A stretch of 24,912 bases of DNA from DASWOJ01 sp964242415 (GCA_964242415.1 CAXTAT010000046.1:1-24912), one strand, 5' to 3'. Shown: positions 1 to 7,865, counted from the stretch's first letter. The notes: generated from the letters alone by a model not told the origin. Numbers and translations: made by a program.

Positions 1-551
1 ATTGCTCATCCTCATCCTACTCCGGGTTCAGGCCGCTGCCGGCTGGTGGGCTGCGCGACCTTGTTGCATGGACCCGCCCAGTGGCGTGCGGGAGGGGCCG
101 GGCGTAGGAGGCTTCGCCCTGACCTTGGGCATCCACCTTGCCGTTCAAGCTGAATCAGCACCGCCGCCACCGCATCCCGAGGCAGACGCACCGGGTCATG
201 AACTGGCGTCATACGCGCGCCAGTTCGTGACCCGGTGCGTCTGCTTGGGAACGTGCTGGCGGTGGTCTTGGTTTAGCTTGAACGGCAAAGTGGACATTCA
301 GGAATCGGAGGAGGAGCAAACCTCCTACATTGCCCCTGGCTGCGGCGCCACCGGCAGCAGCCATGCGACAACGCCCCAGCTTGCGCGCTGCAACGCCCAG
401 CTTTCCCTCCCTGGCGATGGCGAGAAGACCTGAAGGTCACCCCGCTCCATGCCGCGCACCCGTTCGTTGCTGAATGGACCATGTGCGCTTTTGTCGTTGC
501 CGAAACAACCGGCCTGCGCCCACAGTGCGGATACGGAACGAGCTAGGGATC
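1..551. other. Gene-poor decayed region with no recognisable intact gene
   Basis: Short overlapping frames on both strands resemble no family I can name. The only clear structure is the long inverted repeat listed separately at 104-328. A minus-strand frame near 12-212 begins in one arm, and a plus-strand frame in the other arm encodes a related stretch (DPVRL, then LERQ) broken by a stop. This suggests two diverged, oppositely oriented copies of one coding start, perhaps from an old insertion sequence. The 330-551 part directly precedes the broken alcohol dehydrogenase and may hold its old promoter. Confidence 0.4.
104..328. repeat. Long imperfect inverted repeat
   Basis: The left arm is about 104-208 and the right arm about 218-328, around a 9-nt centre (209-217). 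The inner 27 nt of each arm (182-208 and 218-244) match at 26 of 27 positions. Further out, the match continues with substitutions and an indel: GCTTGAACGGCAA on one side pairs with its complement on the other, and CCTCCTAC at 321-328 pairs with GTAGGAGG at 104-111. An inverted duplication or the remains of an insertion-sequence end are both possible. Confidence 0.75.
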
Positions 552-864
552 ATGGCGACCGGATTGATGCAGGCCGCAGTGCTCGAAGCATTCGGCGCCC
601 TGTTCAGGGTCGCCACGATGGCTCGTCTGGCACCAGGGCCGGGCGCACCACGGCTGGATCATGCGCGAGGCCACCCGCCTCGCCGAGATGGGCGGGATCA
701 CGCCGAGGCTCGATCTATGGCGGTTCGCGCTTGGGACTGCCTGCGACGCCCACCGCGCCATCCAGGCGCATGACGCCGGGGGCAAGCTTGTCGTTGACAT
801 CGGCGGGGCAGCGCCCGGCCTGCACGCCGTCCATCAGGCATGCAGGGCACCCATGCCGGCCTGA
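552..864 (+). pseudogene. Zinc-type alcohol dehydrogenase/quinone oxidoreductase remnant, internally deleted
   Basis: Two pieces of one medium-chain dehydrogenase lie next to each other in different frames. The first begins at ATG 552 (or 567) and reads MQAAVLEAFGALFRV, then LAPGPG, a typical N-terminus of zinc-dependent alcohol dehydrogenases and quinone oxidoreductases. From about 640 a shifted frame reads ATRLAEMGGITPRLDLWRF, then HDAGGKLVVDIG, the characteristic C-terminus of the same family, ending at TGA 862-864. A complete member has about 330-350 residues; about 100 remain, so the zinc-binding and most of the NAD(P)-binding region (about 0.7 kb) is gone. No active enzyme can be made from this. 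Confidence 0.75.
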
Positions 865-932
865 GCGGGCCGGGCGACAAGCAACCTTCGGCAGCCTCGG
901 GCGGCCAGGCCCGCCAAACAGGAGACCCTGCC

Positions 933-2177
933 ATGCACGTCGAGTTCCGGACACAGACGGTCGGCGATGTCGAGGTGTTCTATCGCGCGGCAGGCCCGGC
1001 CGATGCGCCTGTCGTGCTGCTCCTGCACGGCTTCCCAACCGCCAGCCATATGTTCCGCGACCTTATTCCGGAGCTTGCCGGGCAATACCGGGTGGTCGCG
1101 CCGGACCTGCCGGGCTTCGGCAACACGGTGGCGCCGCCGCGTGGGACGTTCACCTACGGCTTCGACAGCCTCGCACAGGTCGTCGAGGGGTTTACCGAGG
1201 CGCTGCGGCTTGAACGCTATGCGCTCTATGTCTTCGATTACGGCGCGCCGGTCGGACTCCGCCTGGCGATGGCGCATCCTGAGCGGGTGACCGCCATCGT
1301 GAGCCAAAACGGCAATGCCTACATGGAAGGTTTCAGCGATGCCTGGGCGCCATGGCGCGCCTATTGGGCCGCACCAACAGCCGAGAACCGCGAGGCATGC
1401 CGCGCGTCGCTGACCCCTGACGCGATCCGGACCGTGCAGTACCTGCATGGCGCCGATGCCGGCCTTGTCTCGCCGGACGGCTACACGCTGGACATCGCCT
1501 ACATGGCGCGCCCCGGCGCCGAGGACATCCAGCTCGACCTGATCCTCGACTATGCGGGCAACCCAGTGCTTTATCCTGCCTTCCAGGCCTATTTCCGCGC
1601 GCACCGCCCGCCGCTGCTGGCCGTCTGGGGACGCAACGACCCGCATTTCCTGCCTGCCGGCGCGCTTGCTTACCGCCGTGACCTGCCGGATGCGGAGGTC
1701 ATCCTTCTCGACACTGGGCACTTTGCGCTGGAGACGCATGCGGCCGAGGTGGGCGCGGCCATGCGCCGCTTCCTGGGCGCGGTGAGCAAGGCCAACCCAG
1801 GCATCACCGAGCATGCAAGCCCGCTCGGCTTCGATGCAACGCTTGAACGCCTTGCGAGGGCGATCGAACGCGCCGGGCTGACGATCTTCGCCCGGATCGA
1901 CCATGCGGCCGGTGCGCGAAGTGCCGGCCTGGCCATGCCGCCAACGGTCGTGCTGATCTACGGCCATGCCAAGGGTGGAACCCCGATCATGCTCGCAGCG
2001 CCCCATGCGGCGCTCGACCTGCCGTTGCGGGTGCTCGTGCGCGAGGACGCTGACGGGCGCGTCCTGGTGGCGTTCCACCCGGTCGCTCCGATGCTGCTGG
2101 CCGCTGGCGTTCCCGAGGCGCTCGCGAACCGGCTGGAGCCGGCGCAGGCCCTGCTGATCAGGGAGATACAATCCTGA
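933..2177 (+). CDS. Alpha/beta hydrolase fused to a C-terminal DUF302 domain
   Basis: A 414-residue protein. ATG 933 is chosen because AGGAG lies 8 nt upstream, although the frame is open further 5'. Residues 1-285 form an alpha/beta hydrolase: HGFP at 32-35 (oxyanion region), a nucleophile elbow YVFDYGAPVG with Asp102 instead of serine, an acid candidate Asp236 in GRNDPHF, and His263 in TGHFALETH. An Asp nucleophile is known from epoxide hydrolases and haloalkane/haloacetate dehalogenases, so a hydrolase of epoxides, C-halogen bonds or similar substrates is inferred. Residues from about 291 to 414 match the style of DUF302, usually a free-standing protein of about 130 residues, here joined in frame. 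The substrate is unknown. The gene stands alone, downstream of the broken dehydrogenase. Confidence 0.85.
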   Translation: MHVEFRTQTVGDVEVFYRAAGPADAPVVLLLHGFPTASHMFRDLIPELAGQYRVVAPDLPGFGNTVAPPRGTFTYGFDSLAQVVEGFTEALRLERYALYVFDYGAPVGLRLAMAHPERVTAIVSQNGNAYMEGFSDAWAPWRAYWAAPTAENREACRASLTPDAIRTVQYLHGADAGLVSPDGYTLDIAYMARPGAEDIQLDLILDYAGNPVLYPAFQAYFRAHRPPLLAVWGRNDPHFLPAGALAYRRDLPDAEVILLDTGHFALETHAAEVGAAMRRFLGAVSKANPGITEHASPLGFDATLERLARAIERAGLTIFARIDHAAGARSAGLAMPPTVVLIYGHAKGGTPIMLAAPHAALDLPLRVLVREDADGRVLVAFHPVAPMLLAAGVPEALANRLEPAQALLIREIQS

Positions 2178-2188
2178 ACAGCATCTGG

Positions 2189-2222
2189 CATGAGCGGCAT
2201 CCTGGCATGAGCGGCAAGCCCT
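2189..2222. repeat. Short tandem duplication
   Basis: The block CTGGCATGAGCGGC occurs twice in a row, each time preceded by CAT, just downstream of the hydrolase stop codon. It is a small local duplication in non-coding DNA with no evident function. Confidence 0.5.
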
Positions 2223-2254
2223 GCCGCCGCCAGCCGCCTGACGTGCGGGGATGG

Positions 2255-2366
2255 GCGTTGGTGCATGGACACCATGATAGCTAGGTCATCTCAATAGGTT
2301 AGCTTACACGGACAATCCGAGGAGGATCAACACCTACAACGAGTTACCTTATCCATGCACCAACGC
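2255..2366. repeat. Small element with 15-bp perfect inverted ends
   Basis: GCGTTGGTGCATGGA at 2255-2269 is repeated as its exact reverse complement at 2352-2366, enclosing 82 bp that look richer in A/T than the neighbours. The element sits between the hydrolase and the convergent VWA gene and carries no coding frame of note. It could be a miniature inverted-repeat element or a loose transcription-termination structure for the convergent genes. Confidence 0.5.
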
Positions 2367-2406
2367 ACTGATAGACTTGGAAACCATCCAGGCAGCAGTG
2401 CCCCGC

Positions 2407-4659
2407 TCAGCGCTGCGCCAGCCGGAAGTAAACGCCTGCCAGCCGCGCCGGCAGCTCCTCCAGCCGCCGCACCGCCATCGTGTTGTGCCGCCCGAAGATG
2501 GCCGCGCCCGACCCGGCCCCATCCGGGTCCATGACGATGCCGAACACGTCGATCCCGCGCAGCCGCAGCCCCAGCACCGCCCGGCGCGCGTCCTCCACCA
2601 GCTCCTGCGGGTGCGCGACGTCGATGTCGGACGGCTCCCCGTCGGTCATCACCAGCACCAGCTTGCGGGTCGTGCGCTGCGGTGCCAGCTCTGTCCCGGC
2701 ATGGCGCAGGGCCGCGCCCAGCCGGGTTGACAGGCCCGGGGACAACCCGGCCAGACGCGCGGCGACGGCCGGGGCCATCGGTTCGTCGAAGTCCTTCAGC
2801 CGGGTCAGCCGCACGTCGTCGCGCCCGGCGGATGCGAAGGCGCGCAGCGCGAACACGTCGCCCCGGGCCTGCAGCGCCGCCGCCAGCGCCGCCACGGCCA
2901 GCCGCTCCGCCGCCAGCACCGACTGCCCGCCGGGACCGATCGCCGCCGTGGATTGCGACACGTCGAGGATGACCAGGGTCGCCAGGTCCCGCCCGCGCGG
3001 CCGGCGGTCCCGATACAGGCGGGCGTCCGGCTGCATCCCGCCCCGCCGGGCGATGACGGCGCTGATGGCGGCGTCGAGGTCCAGCTCCTCGCCGTCCTCC
3101 TGCCGGCTTTGCCGCACGCTTTGCCCCACGACGCTGCTGCGGACCAGGCGGGCCACCTGCGCGCGCAGCTCGGCCTCCCCGGCCCATTCCGCCCCCGCGT
3201 GGCGCAGCACGGGGAGGGTGTCGCGCAGGGTGGTCCAGTCCGGGCGCTCCACCCCGGCGGCGGCGTCCCACTCGGGGTAGGTCGCCAGCACCGCGCCGCG
3301 CTCGTCCCGCCCGGCATCGCGCGCCCGTGGGGCGGGTTCGCCGTCGCCGGGCTGCGGCTCGCCGCCGTCGCCGTCGGTGCCGCGGGCGGCGTCCACTGTC
3401 AGGCTCATCGCGTCGTCGGGGGTGTCCGGCAGGTCCCACAGGTGCATGTTGTCGTCGCGGTAGGCGGGTTCGACGGCGTAGGTCTTGGCGTTGAACTGCA
3501 CCCGCATCTGGCCGAGGTCGTTGCCGAGCAGCCCGCCGATGGCCCGGCTGATTGAGGGATCGTCGAGGTCGGCGGCGGCGAACAGGGCGCGGCCCTTCGC
3601 CACGAAGCCGTCGGGGTCGCCCGCGCCGGGGTCCAGCAGGCCGCGGGCCAGGCGGGCCATCAAGGCCGTCGTCACGGTTCCGCTGGGTTGAGCGACATGG
3701 AAGCCGGCCCACAGTCGGCGCAGCCCGGGGAAGCGGCGGATCGCCAGGGCCTCCACCCGCGCGTCCTCGACGAGGCCGATCAGCGCGACCTGCAACGGCT
3801 TGAGCTGGCCGAGGGGATGGCGCACCACCGGCGCTGCGAGGTGCGCGTAGGCATGGGCCGCCGCCGCCCTGTATAGCGCCCGCATCCCGGGTGCCGGCGC
3901 CCCGGCGAACACCGGCGGCAGCAGCGCCATGCCCGACGCGATGACCGTGCGCCGCGGTGGCCCGTCGGCGCCCGGCGGCCCCGCCTTCAGGCGCGGCTCG
4001 CCGCCCCATAGGCCGGTGACGAAGGCGCCCAGCATCCGCTCGCAGTCGGCAAAGCCCGGCGTGCCCGACCGGCGCAGCAGCAGCGCCTTGGCCAGCGAGT
4101 CGTCGAGCGCGAAGAACGCCGCCCGCCGCGCCCTGTCGCCGACCGTCGCCTTCAGCCCGGCGGCGACGAAATCGACAAAGCCCAGCCCGTCGCCGCCGGC
4201 CAGCAGCGCCTCCACGCGCCGCGCCGCGCCCTGCACCACGCCCGGCGCCTCGCGTGCCAGGCGGTCCAGGCCGCGCCACCAGGCGGCCAGCCCGGCGGGG
4301 TTGCCCGCGGTCAGACGGATCGCGGTCGGCAGCGCCTCCAGGCAGGCGAGCGCCGCCCGCATCCCGGCATGGCGGCAGACCGCTGCGGCGGCCCGCCCGC
4401 CTGCCAGCACCGGCTGCAGCCGGGCCGGGCCGGCCGCGGTGCCCGCCTGCCAGAACGCGGCGATGCAGGTTGGGCCGGCGTTGACCTGGGACAGTTCTAG
4501 CGTCGTTTCGGCCCATTCCTCGATCAGCGCGGGGTCAGCGTGCGCCAGGCGCGGCCATGCCTGCAGGAAGCCGGGCCGCAGCACGTCGCGGTCGCGCACC
4601 AGGCGGCGCACCTGGTCCAGGGCCGTGGCGTTGCCTAGGTGCAGGATTGAGGCGCTCAT
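2407..4659 (-). CDS. CbbO/NorD-family VWA-domain protein (partner of a MoxR-type AAA+ ATPase)
   Basis: A 750-residue protein starting at ATG 4659 (MSASILHLGN). The frame is open to 4821, but that extension is low-complexity proline-rich sequence derived from the intergenic repeat. The C-terminal 185 residues are a von Willebrand A domain with an intact metal site: DVSQS at about 566-570, the Thr of GLSTRLG at about 645, and TDGEPSD at about 672-678. The long N-terminal region has the helical character of CbbO/NorD proteins. Such proteins work with a CbbQ/NorQ ATPase to activate or insert metal into a target enzyme (RuBisCO, cytochrome-bc NO reductase). The length is closer to CbbO (about 750-790) than to NorD (about 630). 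The cognate ATPase is encoded just upstream on the same strand, separated by 222 bp that contain a REP-like repeat. No target enzyme is encoded in the window. Confidence 0.85.
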   Translation of the reverse strand: MSASILHLGNATALDQVRRLVRDRDVLRPGFLQAWPRLAHADPALIEEWAETTLELSQVNAGPTCIAAFWQAGTAAGPARLQPVLAGGRAAAAVCRHAGMRAALACLEALPTAIRLTAGNPAGLAAWWRGLDRLAREAPGVVQGAARRVEALLAGGDGLGFVDFVAAGLKATVGDRARRAAFFALDDSLAKALLLRRSGTPGFADCERMLGAFVTGLWGGEPRLKAGPPGADGPPRRTVIASGMALLPPVFAGAPAPGMRALYRAAAAHAYAHLAAPVVRHPLGQLKPLQVALIGLVEDARVEALAIRRFPGLRRLWAGFHVAQPSGTVTTALMARLARGLLDPGAGDPDGFVAKGRALFAAADLDDPSISRAIGGLLGNDLGQMRVQFNAKTYAVEPAYRDDNMHLWDLPDTPDDAMSLTVDAARGTDGDGGEPQPGDGEPAPRARDAGRDERGAVLATYPEWDAAAGVERPDWTTLRDTLPVLRHAGAEWAGEAELRAQVARLVRSSVVGQSVRQSRQEDGEELDLDAAISAVIARRGGMQPDARLYRDRRPRGRDLATLVILDVSQSTAAIGPGGQSVLAAERLAVAALAAALQARGDVFALRAFASAGRDDVRLTRLKDFDEPMAPAVAARLAGLSPGLSTRLGAALRHAGTELAPQRTTRKLVLVMTDGEPSDIDVAHPQELVEDARRAVLGLRLRGIDVFGIVMDPDGAGSGAAIFGRHNTMAVRRLEELPARLAGVYFRLAQR

Positions 4660-4823
4660 GCTGCCCGGCTTACGCGGCGGGGGCGGCGCATGTGGCATGG
4701 GGGCGGTGCTGGCTTCTTTGCCCACTTTGGGAGGGGGTGGGGGGTTACTGCGGCGCGGTGCTTCAGGGGTGAGCAGCCTTGGTTTGGCTGTGCGGGCGGT
4801 TTCTGGCGGCGTAGCAGGCACGA

Positions 4824-4868
4824 CCCCCTCACCCCGGCCCTTTCCCGGAGGGAGAGGGAGCAGGCAGC
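4824..4868. repeat. REP-like palindromic repeat, copy 1
   Basis: This is one copy of a repeat with the pattern CCCTCACCCCGGCCC, a CTCCGG-type hairpin centre, then GGAGGGAGAGGGAGCAGG. It lies between the AAA+ ATPase and VWA genes and can fold into a hairpin around TTTCCCGGAGGGA. Related copies occur at 6438, 6549, 16858 and 16967. Confidence 0.75.
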
Positions 4869-4881
4869 ATGTGCCCGCCGG

Positions 4882-5682
4882 TTATGCGGCATGGGCTGCG
4901 ATTACCGCCTCCAGGGCGTCGCGCACGTCGGCGTCGTCGGTCAGCGGCAGCACCACGCTGGCCCGCAGCGCCGCCTCCGCCGGGATGCCCGCCGCGATCA
5001 GCCGCCCGGCATGGACGATCATGCGCGTGGACGCCCCCTCGCTCAGCCCGCGCCCGCGCAGGTTGCGCGTGCCATGGGCGACGCCGACCAGGCTGGCGGC
5101 AGTGCGGGCGTCCACCGCGGCCTCGCGGGCGACGATGGCGGCCTCGGCGTCCTGCGCCGGGTAGGTGAAGTCGATGGCGACGAAGCGCTGCTTGGTGGAC
5201 TCCTTGAGGTCCTTTACCGCGCTCTGGTAGCCCGGGTTGTACGACACCACGAGCAGGAAGTCCGGGTGCGCCGCCACCAGCTCGCCCTTGCGGTCCAGCG
5301 GCAGCACCCGGCGGTTGTCGGCCAGCGGGTGGATGACGACGGTGGTGTCCTGCCGGGCCTCGACGACCTCATCGAGGTAGCAGATCGCCCCGTGCCGCAC
5401 GGCTGTCGTCAGCGGCCCGTCCTGCCACACCGTGCCGTCGGCGGTCAGCAGGTAACGGCCGGACAGGTCGGCGGCGGTCATGTCCTCATGGCAGGCCACG
5501 GTGATGAGCGGGCGCTGCAACTGCCAGGCCATGTGCTCGACGAAGCGGGTCTTGCCGCAGCCGGTCGGTCCCTTGAGCATGATCGGCAGCCGGCTGGCGG
5601 CGGCGGCGGCGAACACCTGCTGCTCGTTGGCGGAGGGGTGGTAGAACGGGGCGGCCGTGATCTGGTAGGGCGTCAGGTCCAC
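4882..5682 (-). CDS. CbbQ/NirQ/NorQ-family AAA+ (MoxR-type) ATPase
   Basis: Starting at GTG 5682 the protein has 266 residues, close to the 260-275 typical of CbbQ/NirQ/NorQ. GTG is preferred because GGAGGAG sits 7 nt upstream, whereas ATG 5709 (nine codons earlier) has only a weak site. Walker A is GPTGCGKT (38-45), Walker B is AICYLDEV (99-106), and a sensor-like SYNPGYQS begins at about 147. The stretches MLKGPTGCGKTRFVEHMAW and EARQDTTVVIHPL are typical of the family. These ATPases form rings and, with the VWA partner, remodel or activate a metalloenzyme. The gene is followed by that partner and preceded, with a 50-nt gap, by the 2H-like gene. Whether it serves RuBisCO, NO reductase or another enzyme cannot be told here. 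Confidence 0.92.
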   Translation of the reverse strand: MDLTPYQITAAPFYHPSANEQQVFAAAAASRLPIMLKGPTGCGKTRFVEHMAWQLQRPLITVACHEDMTAADLSGRYLLTADGTVWQDGPLTTAVRHGAICYLDEVVEARQDTTVVIHPLADNRRVLPLDRKGELVAAHPDFLLVVSYNPGYQSAVKDLKESTKQRFVAIDFTYPAQDAEAAIVAREAAVDARTAASLVGVAHGTRNLRGRGLSEGASTRMIVHAGRLIAAGIPAEAALRASVVLPLTDDADVRDALEAVIAAHAA

Positions 5683-5732
5683 GGCAGGCTCCTCCGGGCA
5701 AGGCGGCATTCAGCCCCAGGCGCCGCCGCGGT

Positions 5733-6284
5733 TCAACCGGAATCCGGCGCCCCGGCCCGCAGCGGCGCCTGCCAGATCGCCTGCACCGGCGGGTACTGCA
5801 TCAGCTCCAGGTGGGTGAGCGTCCCATGCAGCTTCCGCCAGCGCGCCGCGACCTGCGCCACCAGCGCCGTGGCCGCGGCCCGGTCGCCACGGAAGTTCGA
5901 CAGCTTCAGGTGCGGCTGCCAGTACGCCGGGCGGTATTGCAGGCCGACCTCCTCCTCGGGCAGCTCCATGAACACGGCGTGGTGCAGGGCGAGCAGCGCA
6001 TCGGTCGGCCGCACCCGCAGGCTGAGCGTCGGCGGTGTGCCGGCGATGATGCAGGGTTCGGTGAAGGCGACGGGCAGCGCGCCCATGCCGGGCAGCTTCC
6101 ATTTCAGCACCTCGATCAGCAGGTCCGAGCGGACGCGGTCCTCGACGACCAGGATGGTGACGCAGGGGCCGTACTGGGTGACCAGGTCCTGCTCGGGGAT
6201 GTCGAGCGTGGCGAGGCCTGCGTACACGCGCTCGATGGCGAGCGAGGTGTTCGGGTCGGGGACGAGGTTGAATGCGAAGGGCAA
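5733..6284 (-). CDS. 2'-5' RNA ligase (2H phosphoesterase) superfamily protein with a degenerate first motif
   Basis: The chosen start is TTG 6284, giving MPFAFNLVPDPN and 183 residues. AAGG lies about 9 nt upstream and no ATG or GTG fits this family's N-terminus; the upstream open frame is repeat sequence. The overall pattern fits the 2'-5' RNA ligase/LigT superfamily of small proteins with two HxT/S motifs. The second motif is present (QPHLKLSNF, His125). At the first, where GPHxT is expected, the sequence is GPCVT with Cys41. If the alignment is right, the usual two-histidine chemistry is lost or altered. The gene appears to be first in a group with the CbbQ-type ATPase and VWA protein, with 50 nt to the ATPase, which suggests a shared role. 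Confidence 0.7.
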   Translation of the reverse strand: MPFAFNLVPDPNTSLAIERVYAGLATLDIPEQDLVTQYGPCVTILVVEDRVRSDLLIEVLKWKLPGMGALPVAFTEPCIIAGTPPTLSLRVRPTDALLALHHAVFMELPEEEVGLQYRPAYWQPHLKLSNFRGDRAAATALVAQVAARWRKLHGTLTHLELMQYPPVQAIWQAPLRAGAPDSG

Positions 6285-6437
6285 GACGGCCCGCCTTATG
6301 GGTTCCCGTTGCACGGCGTGAAGCGCTGCGATCGCAGGCTTGGCGGGTCCAGGTTGACGGCGGTGGTGCGGAATCTCAAGGGCCTGGTTTGGTGGAGCGC
6401 GGATTTCTTCGGGGCAGCGGCATATGGGGTAGGGGCG

Positions 6438-6486
6438 CTGCCTGCTCCGTCTCCCTCGGGAGGGGGGTGGAGTGAGGGGGTCGTGC
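6438..6486. repeat. REP-like palindromic repeat, copy 2 (inverted, diverged)
   Basis: Read on the minus strand this matches the other copies: GCACGACCCCCTCACTCC, then CCTCCCGAGGGAGACGGAGCAGG. It shares the flanking word GCACGACCCCCTCA with the copy at 4820. Confidence 0.65.
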
Positions 6487-6548
6487 CTTGCGGCCCCCGG
6501 AGGTGCCGCTGGAACCGGGCTGCTCGGGGCAGGGGGTTTGTGCCGCAC

Positions 6549-6608
6549 GGCCCCCTCACCCCGGCCTTGGTCCGTTTCACGGCCCAAGCCCGGAGGGAGA
6601 GGGAGCAG
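6549..6608. repeat. REP-like palindromic repeat, copy 3 (expanded loop)
   Basis: It has the same outer arms as copy 1 (GGCCCCCTCACCCCGGCC, then CCCGGAGGGAGAGGGAGCAG), but the centre is enlarged by about 20 nt containing GGTCCGTTTCACGGCCC. It faces copy 2 in inverted orientation. Confidence 0.65.
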
Positions 6609-6703
6609 CAATCGGGCTTGATGACCCGGCCCGGTTGAAGTTCCGGCGGGGCGGACGCAGCTACAAAACCTAGTTGCCGCCATTTCTCCAGAAGGTTGAC
6701 CCG

Positions 6704-7729
6704 ATGCCCCGACCCCGGTTGCGCCTTGGTTTCTTCACCCGCGTGCTGGACCAGGCGGAGCCGGCCGAGCGCTACCACCTGGCTGCAGCCCAGGTGGTCC
6801 ATGCCGAGCGGCTGGGCTTCGACTCCGCCTGGGTTGCGCAGCACCACTTCCACGGTGACGAGGGCGGGTTGCCGGCGCCGCTGGTGTTCCTGGCCCATGC
6901 CGCCGCACAGACCAGCCGCATCCGCCTGGGCACGGGGATCATCACCCTGCCGCTGGAGCTGCCGGTCCGGGTGGCGGAGGACACGGCGGTGCTGGACTTC
7001 CTGTCCGGCGGGCGGCTGGAGGTCGGCGTCGGCGCGGGCGGCAACCTGACGGCGTTCAACGCCTTCGGCCTGGACGTGGCGGAGCGCGCGGCGCTGTTCA
7101 CCGGGCACCTGGACGGGTTGCGGGATGCCTGGGCCGGGCGGGACCTGCCCGGCGGCGACCGGCTGTATCCGGCCAACCCGCATTTGCAGGACCGTATTTG
7201 GCAGGCCAGCTTTTCCGTGGACGGCGCCCGCCGCGCCGGGGCCGCGGGGGATGGGCTGCTGCTGTCCCGCACGCAGCCGCGGGTGGCCTCGGCGCCACGG
7301 GCGACGCTGCATGACCTGCAGGGGCCGATGGTCGATGCGTACCTGCAGGCGCTGCCGCCGGACCGGGCGCCGCGCATCCTGGCGTCGCGCAGCGTGTTCG
7401 TGGCCGATGACCGGGTGGAGGCACTGCGGTTCGCCGAGGCCGGGCTGGCACGGATGCGGGCGCGGCTGGACCCGGCGGGGCCGTATGCGGCGGGCACGCT
7501 GGCGGACCTGATCGCGGCGTTCGACGTGCATGTGGGCACCGCGGCGGACGTGCTGGCGTCGTTGCAGGCCGACCGCACGCTGGCCCAGGCGACGGACTTG
7601 GCCGTGCAGGTCCACTCGGTCGATCCGCCGCATTTGTTCATCCTGCGGTCTATGGAGCTGATGGCGGAGGTGGTGGCGCCGGCGCTCGGCTGGGCGCGGG
7701 ACAGCGCCGCGCTGCGCCGGGTGGCGTGA
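6704..7729 (+). CDS. Luciferase-like (LLM) FMN-dependent monooxygenase
   Basis: A 341-residue protein from ATG 6704, with AGAAGG 9 nt upstream; an earlier in-frame TTG at 6674 lacks a site. The N-terminus LRLGFFTRVLDQ, the segment VAQHHFHGDEGGLPAPLVFL, the strand RIRLGTGIITLPLELPVRVAED and LSGGRLEVGVGAGG are the usual sequence marks of the bacterial luciferase-like TIM-barrel flavin enzymes. These use reduced FMN from a separate reductase and O2 to oxygenate small substrates, often alkanesulfonates or other organosulfur compounds. It lies 136 bp upstream of a Liv-type ABC importer on the same strand, so the imported compound may be its substrate. No flavin reductase gene is visible in the window. 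Confidence 0.88.
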   Translation: MPRPRLRLGFFTRVLDQAEPAERYHLAAAQVVHAERLGFDSAWVAQHHFHGDEGGLPAPLVFLAHAAAQTSRIRLGTGIITLPLELPVRVAEDTAVLDFLSGGRLEVGVGAGGNLTAFNAFGLDVAERAALFTGHLDGLRDAWAGRDLPGGDRLYPANPHLQDRIWQASFSVDGARRAGAAGDGLLLSRTQPRVASAPRATLHDLQGPMVDAYLQALPPDRAPRILASRSVFVADDRVEALRFAEAGLARMRARLDPAGPYAAGTLADLIAAFDVHVGTAADVLASLQADRTLAQATDLAVQVHSVDPPHLFILRSMELMAEVVAPALGWARDSAALRRVA

Positions 7730-7865
7730 CACCGGTGCGTGCGGGCGTGCCGGGTGATGCGCCGGGGCGCTTGCCGGTTGGCAGCAGCCGGCCCTAGCGT
7801 CACTGCACTGCACCGCAGCAAGCCTGTCGCATATAGCCCCGTCCCATACAGCCATGGAGGACGCC

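Larger units (their letters stand above)
6285..6703. other. Intergenic region between divergent genes, occupied by REP-like repeats
   Basis: This 419-bp stretch separates the divergent 2H-like gene and luciferase-like monooxygenase. It contains two REP-like palindromes in opposite orientation (6438-6486 and 6549-6608), and the frames through it are repeat-encoded. Promoters for both flanking operons must lie here, but I could not pick convincing -35/-10 boxes. Confidence 0.6.

Noticed and set aside
2..433. A possible small protein at the left edge
   Set aside because: No family resemblance, no ribosome-binding site, and it runs through both arms of the inverted repeat.
834..2171. A 445-codon open frame on the minus strand opposite the hydrolase
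   Set aside because: Low-complexity composition and full overlap with a recognised gene with catalytic motifs on the other strand.
2327..4516. A 729-codon minus-strand frame overlapping the VWA gene in another frame
   Set aside because: Gly/Arg/Ala-rich shadow; the VWA metal-site motifs are in the other frame.
4690..6321. A 543-codon plus-strand open frame opposite the AAA+ ATPase and 2H-like genes
   Set aside because: It contains no recognisable domain and runs through REP-like repeats; the minus-strand genes carry Walker and other motifs.
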